Of a DNA stretch of 64,000 nucleotides, positions 60,447 through 64,000 are shown one piece after another. The DNA is from Microcaldota archaeon. Lineage in GTDB: Archaea > Micrarchaeota > Micrarchaeia > Micrarchaeales > Micrarchaeaceae. The notes below the pieces were generated by a model, which was not told the origin of the DNA, did no database searches, and saw only the letters and a list, made by a program, of their open reading frames with translations. Where the stretch lies: contig JAJZOR010000004.1 of NCBI GenBank assembly GCA_021811435.1, forward strand, positions 1 to 64,000, written 5' to 3'. Position 1 is the stretch's first letter, and every line of letters begins with the position of its first letter. The position numbers and the translations under genes were made by a program.

Positions 60447-60853
60447 TTAGCGCCATGCCCTTTGTATCTGACGCCCTTCCCTTATATAGAAAGATACGAC
60501 ATGGTTGCCCTGTTCGCCATTCCATAGGCGCATCTTACTGTTGACCAAAACGGATGCTTAATCTCGTATCTGGCTATGGCCTCCTTTATGTTTTCCGGGT
60601 CTCTCTCGTTCTCGAACTTGGCCGAATGCACTCCGATGACTACTACAGGGCTGCCCTTGTAGCACTCCTCTATGCGCGACAGGGTGCGAAGCATGTGCAT
60701 GCAGTTTATGCAGCAGTAGGTCCAGAAATCCAGTATGACAACACGGCCCCTCAGCGCTGAAATAGATAGCGGGACTTCGGTGTTCAGCCATGTCGAATCT
60801 TTGGCGAACTCGTGCGGCCTGTGGCTGAACGGGTTATATAGACCCCATTTCAT
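60447..60853 (-). pseudogene. Frameshifted TlpA-like thioredoxin-fold gene
   Basis: The start to about codon 100 is a thioredoxin-fold domain: VVILDFWTYCCINCMHMLRTLSRIEECY with the CCINC redox site, then VVVIGVHSAKFENERDPENIKEAIARYEIKHP. Members usually continue HPV.VD..mR.W. Here the frame changes and soon stops at 60482, while another frame continues as VLVNSKMRLWNGEQGNHVVSFYIREG to a stop at 60447. One missing base near the CCGTTTTGG at about 60540 would restore the family sequence. The protein is also shorter than usual at the end. Confidence 0.7.
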
Positions 60854-60913
60854 AATGACATTTTGTCGGCCCGTATTAAGTGCCTTTGGGCGTGCTCAGG
60901 CAAAGCTGGCAGG

Positions 60914-61897
60914 TCAGGCTGCTGAAGGGAGACCGAGCTGCTGACCTATCGATTTTATCGCAGGCAGGGAGCATACCTGCGCCGTGTCGTTTATTGAAGG
61001 GCATATCTCGGCTATGTATAGGTCGGCTGCGGCGTACTCGCCCCATGCGAACTGGTCATTGAAGCTTGCAAGTTGGTTAAGTATCTGGGCATGCGTCATC
61101 GATGCGATGTACTGCCAATTGTGCGCTGTGGTGGCATTGTTGCCTATGATTACTGCGTCGGCTCCGCTGACGAGCGAATCGCCCCAGAGGGTGAACGGAG
61201 TGCCCTCGAATTTTCCTGTGCTGTTCATGAAAGCTATAGCCTTGTAGTACGTGGCATTTGGCGCACGCGATAGGAAGAATGAAAGCGGCTGTATCTCGAA
61301 GTGGCCGGTTATCGGCGATTCGTACTCGGCTGATATGAAATTTATCAGGCTGCTTGAGTAGTGGTTCCCGAAATCCACGCCTGAAGCCGTAGTGGTGTTG
61401 GCCTGCACCCAGTAGAGCGTGGGCACGTCACCATCCTGGAGCGCGCTGTAACCATTGTACAGGGCTGTGAAGTTGCCGAACCGTGACAGCGCCAGCGCCA
61501 TTGCCCACCTGTTTTCCCCGCAGTAGGGGCAGGTAGTCGCGCCTATGTACACCACACTGGGCTTCCCGTCTATCACTATGGGACTGTACTGGGGCGAGTT
61601 CGATACGAGCACCTCATTCACTAGGGTGCCATTGAGCAGCCGTTCGCCGGCTATCTCGTAATAATTGAGCGGCTCGTTGTTTATAACCGCCAGGGCGGAG
61701 CTGTTTAGCGGATCGTTTATGCCTGCCAGGGTCGCATTCGGGGTGGACGTGGCGTTTTTAGACGGCTGTACTATGTACGTTGGTTTCGTGATGCTGATGT
61801 AGACCAGCGCGGCAACCAGCAGCAGCACAGTGGCCCCGAGTATTACGTTTAGCGTGATAGACCTTGTAAGCAGCTTTTTTTGATCGTATCTGCGCAT
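60914..61897 (-). CDS. DUF929 thioredoxin-like membrane protein
   Basis: One N-terminal membrane helix (LNVILGATVLLLVAALVYI) anchors an outside domain with a CPYC redox motif (VYIGATTCPYCGENRWAMALALSRFGNF). The later parts (SPITGHFEIQPL, GTPFTLWGDSLVSGADAVI) fit DUF929, an archaeal family with a thioredoxin-like fold of uncertain role, possibly in disulfide chemistry outside the membrane. There are other Cys residues near the C-terminus (EICPSINDTAQVC). The start is ATG 61897 (MRRYDQKKLL); the frame upstream is not family-like. Confidence 0.82.
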   Translation of the reverse strand: MRRYDQKKLLTRSITLNVILGATVLLLVAALVYISITKPTYIVQPSKNATSTPNATLAGINDPLNSSALAVINNEPLNYYEIAGERLLNGTLVNEVLVSNSPQYSPIVIDGKPSVVYIGATTCPYCGENRWAMALALSRFGNFTALYNGYSALQDGDVPTLYWVQANTTTASGVDFGNHYSSSLINFISAEYESPITGHFEIQPLSFFLSRAPNATYYKAIAFMNSTGKFEGTPFTLWGDSLVSGADAVIIGNNATTAHNWQYIASMTHAQILNQLASFNDQFAWGEYAAADLYIAEICPSINDTAQVCSLPAIKSIGQQLGLPSAA

Positions 61898-62085
61898 CGG
61901 ATAGCACCATTGAACTGAAGCTGTATTGCGCTTATAGGGAATAAATATCTTTGCGTGGTTTGTGGGGGGCTTCTTATCATAATTTGGCGCGGAGGCTGCG
62001 GCATGCGACCTAAAAGTCTCGCTTGGCAGCAAGTAATTAAATTACTGGCGCCCCATAAAATATGTTAACAAGGGGATGTGATTAT

Positions 62086-62511
62086 GTGGCTGAAACAGAA
62101 CTAAGCATCGATACTTACGGCACAGTCTTCTGGAGCCTGGCAAGCATGCTGCTGCTGATAATAATAGCGCTCGACTCTGCAGGGTATTACATTGGAAACT
62201 CATCAACCCCAACAAATTACGGCTTCGCTCCACACACCATCGCGTTACTGTACGCGACATTATTCGCATTTGTTATCGGCTTCGCGTTCCTCTTGGCGGC
62301 AATTTTATCCCTGAAGTCCAATAGAGCCGGCCCCACCATATCATCCTTGCTCTCAACTATACTGTTCATAGTAGACATGACCATCGGTTTTGTGTGGTCC
62401 GGCTTCGGCGCGTTACTGGCGTCGGTTTCCTTAGTCACGCTGTTCTTCAGCTATCGGTCGCTCACCGCACCACGCAAAAGGGGCCCGGGCCGCCCGCGCA
62501 TCAAGCGATAG
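62086..62511 (+). CDS. Four-helix membrane protein with AT-hook-like tail
   Basis: The family is not recognised. Four hydrophobic segments (YGTVFWSLASMLLLIIIALDS, HTIALLYATLFAFVIGFAFLLAAIL, ISSLLSTILFIVDMTIGFVW and FGALLASVSLVTLFFSY) are followed by a basic tail APRKRGPGRPRIKR, which contains the GRP core of AT-hook DNA-binding motifs. A TATA-like box at 62050-62060 puts transcription start near GTG 62086, so that start is preferred. ATG 62062 is in frame upstream. Confidence 0.6.
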   Translation: MAETELSIDTYGTVFWSLASMLLLIIIALDSAGYYIGNSSTPTNYGFAPHTIALLYATLFAFVIGFAFLLAAILSLKSNRAGPTISSLLSTILFIVDMTIGFVWSGFGALLASVSLVTLFFSYRSLTAPRKRGPGRPRIKR

Positions 62512-62549
62512 AGCACGGGATACAAGTACACAGGCGCAGGAAGCAGAGA

Positions 62550-62609
62550 ATGGCTAAGAAGGGCAAAAAGGCGAGAAAGGCCGCTAAGCCCACGCGCAGG
62601 CCGAGGTAA
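62550..62609 (+). CDS. Tiny basic peptide (19 residues), doubtful
   Basis: MAKKGKKARKAAKPTRRPR is encoded just after the AT-hook membrane protein, with an AGGCGCAGGAAGCAGAG stretch upstream that could bind ribosomes. Its composition is like the basic tails of TopA and other DNA-binding proteins here. It is too short to be sure it is a gene. Confidence 0.3.
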   Translation: MAKKGKKARKAAKPTRRPR

Positions 62610-62611
62610 GC

Positions 62612-62913
62612 CTAGTACTCGAAGAGGAGCCTGAACTTTTCCGATCCTACGGCTCTCAGGAAAAGTTGCAGCTCCGTCTCTGTGAAGGCCTTGTTTATCG
62701 AGCCGTACTTCGGCTCTTTTGGCACCTTGAAGCGCCTCTTATAAACACGGTGCAAATCAGCTTTAAGCTCTTCTAATTTTGATTGAGGAAGACTTTCGGC
62801 TAATGCCTCAAGCTGGCTTGAAAACTCGCTGAAAACGAACCCCGAACCCGCGTTTTCGCGAGTTTTTCTTATGCTAGACTTGCTCGAAACGAACCCGGCA
62901 CTGCGTCGACAGA
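62612..62913 (-). pseudogene. Tyrosine recombinase (integrase) remnant beside tRNA-Asp
   Basis: On the minus strand an open frame without a standard early start codon runs from just after the tRNA-Asp 3' end to a stop at 62612. It reads ...LEALAESLPQSKLEELKADLHRVYKR, then KVPKEPKYGSINKAFTETELQLFLRAVGSEKFRLLFEY. The latter matches the border between the core-binding and catalytic domains of archaeal phage-type integrases. The sequence stops before the catalytic Arg and Tyr. Position directly at a tRNA 3' end is typical of integrated elements, so this is a remnant of one. Confidence 0.6.
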
Positions 62914-62919
62914 AAAATT

Positions 62920-63010
62920 CGCCTTGGCCGGGATTCGAACCCGGGTCACAAGCGATCTGTCACAAAAGGTGTTGACAGGCTCGTATGCTAGACCGCTACA
63001 CTACCAAGGC
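62920..63010 (-). tRNA. tRNA-Asp (GTC) with an 18-base intron
   Basis: The acceptor halves GCCTTGG (63010-63004) and CCAAGGC (62927-62921) pair over 7 bp, the discriminator is G, and no CCA is encoded. The anticodon stem CGAGC/GCTTG encloses CTGTCA plus C after removal of 18 bases (62972-62955). This is the canonical 37/38 intron position and the anticodon is GTC. The intron contains TGACAG complementary to CTGTCA in the exon, as needed for bulge-helix-bulge splicing. The T arm is CCGGGTTCGAATCCCGG. Confidence 0.93.
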
Positions 63011-63135
63011 ATCAGATTAAAAATGTGCGACATTAACAGGATAAATGTCCTGTGTCAAGTCATACACTTTAAAGGTTTAACATTTAAATAGATTATCGGA
63101 CTGACTTTTTTCTTGTAGGCCCGTAGAGCGGTGTC

Positions 63136-64000
63136 ATGGGAAAACGATTTGATGAGGCGGATTTGAGGCGGAGGTTGAAGATAGGCATGTTCATCGACGT
63201 CTCATTCTCCATCATACAGTTTGTAATAGGGCTTTTATCCGGCAGCCTCGCGCTGATATCGAATGGCGGACACGGACTAACCGACGCCCTAAGCCTGCTC
63301 ATATCCTTCATCGCAGCCAAGGTGTCCATGCGGAAAGCCAGCGATAAGAAGACATACGGCTACGGCAGGGCCACCATAATAGCCGCCTTGATAAACAGCG
63401 TGCTTCTCATACTATTCGCGGTATTCATATTCACAGAGGCTTATGAAAGGATAATCAACCCGGTCCAGGTAGACGGCTTTCCTATCGTGGCCACCGCAGT
63501 ATTCGGCATATTTGTAAGTGGTGGCGTAGCCGCGCTATTAAGGAGGCATAGCAGCGACCTCAATGTGCGCAGCGTATCATTGCACATGAGCTATGATGCT
63601 GTAGCGTACATAGGGACATTGTTGGCTGGCCTTATCATATTGTTGACTGGGCAGGCGATATTTGACCCGTTGATCAGCATAATGATAGGCATTTTTATGG
63701 TAGTAGGTGCATGGGGCGTCTTGCAGGAGTCGTTCCAGATACTACTTGAGGGTACGCCGAAATGGGTTAGCATCGAAGCAGTGCGAGACGCGATAGGCCG
63801 GCATGGGGCAGTACTTGAAGTACACGACCTTCACGTCTGGGCGATCTCATCGCAATACGCGGCCCTGAGCTGCCATGCGATAATAGGCGCGGACAGCATG
63901 ACTGAATGCTCCAAGATTATAGCGGACATAAAAAGGATGCTGAAGAAGGATTTCAATATAGAGCATGCTACAATAGAAGCCGAGATAAAGAACTCGCACG
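63136..64000 (+). CDS. Cation diffusion facilitator metal transporter (5' part)
   Basis: A CDF-family divalent metal exporter (Zn, Co, Cd or Fe). The metal site in helix 2 is SNGGHGLTDALSLL (HxxxD) and in helix 5 HMSYDAVAYIGTLL (HxxxD). Six helices are visible, then the cytosolic domain (VLEVHDLHVWAISSQYAALSCHAII). It begins with ATG 63136 and is still open at the window edge (288 codons), with most of the family length present. Confidence 0.92.
   Translation, partial: MGKRFDEADLRRRLKIGMFIDVSFSIIQFVIGLLSGSLALISNGGHGLTDALSLLISFIAAKVSMRKASDKKTYGYGRATIIAALINSVLLILFAVFIFTEAYERIINPVQVDGFPIVATAVFGIFVSGGVAALLRRHSSDLNVRSVSLHMSYDAVAYIGTLLAGLIILLTGQAIFDPLISIMIGIFMVVGAWGVLQESFQILLEGTPKWVSIEAVRDAIGRHGAVLEVHDLHVWAISSQYAALSCHAIIGADSMTECSKIIADIKRMLKKDFNIEHATIEAEIKNSH

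Overview
The window is archaeal chromosomal DNA. Diagnostic genes include RNA polymerase subunits D and N, ribosomal proteins eS1, eL18 and L10e, aEF-1beta, MCM, Rad50, a Cgi121-like KEOPS subunit, Dph2, archaeal-type LeuS and ValS, type 2 IPP isomerase, class III (QxxxEY) pilins with an archaeal A24 prepilin peptidase, and tRNA genes with non-standard introns. Small compact genes, many lone short membrane proteins and noncanonical tRNA introns fit a DPANN lineage, perhaps Micrarchaeota-like. That placement is inference, because no rRNA is present. Codon use is rich in AGG, ATA and AGC. Several AT-richer patches (about 10.5-11.3, 30.7-31.9, 39.0-41.7 and 57.4-59.2 kb) stand out from the background.

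Layout. 0-5 kb: an AMMECR1 protein, RNase HI, a very large pilin-like surface protein and a membrane-anchored repeat protein. 5-12 kb: a topA-trmI operon, a pair of half-size DMT transporters, threonine synthase, Sua5 and a patch of two frameshifted secreted or membrane genes. 12-20 kb: eS1 and uS15, ValS, a TRAM protein, LeuS with a HAD phosphatase, and a truncated TnpB. 20-26 kb: prepilin peptidase, an HTH regulator, a class II ribonucleotide reductase split by a 371-residue intein, and a UbiA prenyltransferase. 26-30 kb: the archaeal cluster rpoD, tRNA-Leu, eL18, uL13, uS9, rpoN, tRNA-Pro, uS2. 30-32 kb: ThpR and a small membrane-protein gene bracketed by two structured inverted-repeat elements. 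32-44 kb: a DnaQ-like exonuclease/HTH/Pif1 helicase fusion, CTP synthase, a large membrane protein, an XPF-type nuclease, Cgi121, MetG with a separate tRNA-binding subunit, and MCM. 44-51 kb: a presenilin-type protease, a secreted Lon-like protease, a zinc ribbon with EF-1beta, a phosphoribosyltransferase, a Mut7-C protein and Rad50. 51-64 kb: FtsZ, L10e, Dph2, a type IV pilin, glutamate dehydrogenase, an unusual beta-solenoid/transglutaminase-like gene pair, IPP isomerase, a frameshifted thioredoxin-fold gene, a DUF929 protein, an integrase remnant beside an intron-containing tRNA-Asp, and a CDF metal transporter running off the edge.

How the genes connect. Most are core housekeeping genes: translation, replication and repair, nucleotides, isoprenoids. 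The two class III pilins and the prepilin peptidase form a plausible surface-filament set. The presenilin and secreted Lon-like proteases suggest proteolysis at or outside the membrane. The accessory parts most worth attention are the structured repeat pair around 30.8-31.7 kb, the gene pair at 57.4-59.2 kb, the intein with an altered endonuclease motif, the tRNA-Pro with an interrupted T arm, and the integrase remnant at tRNA-Asp. Several genes appear broken by single-base shifts. These could be real decay or sequence errors, and I flag each one.
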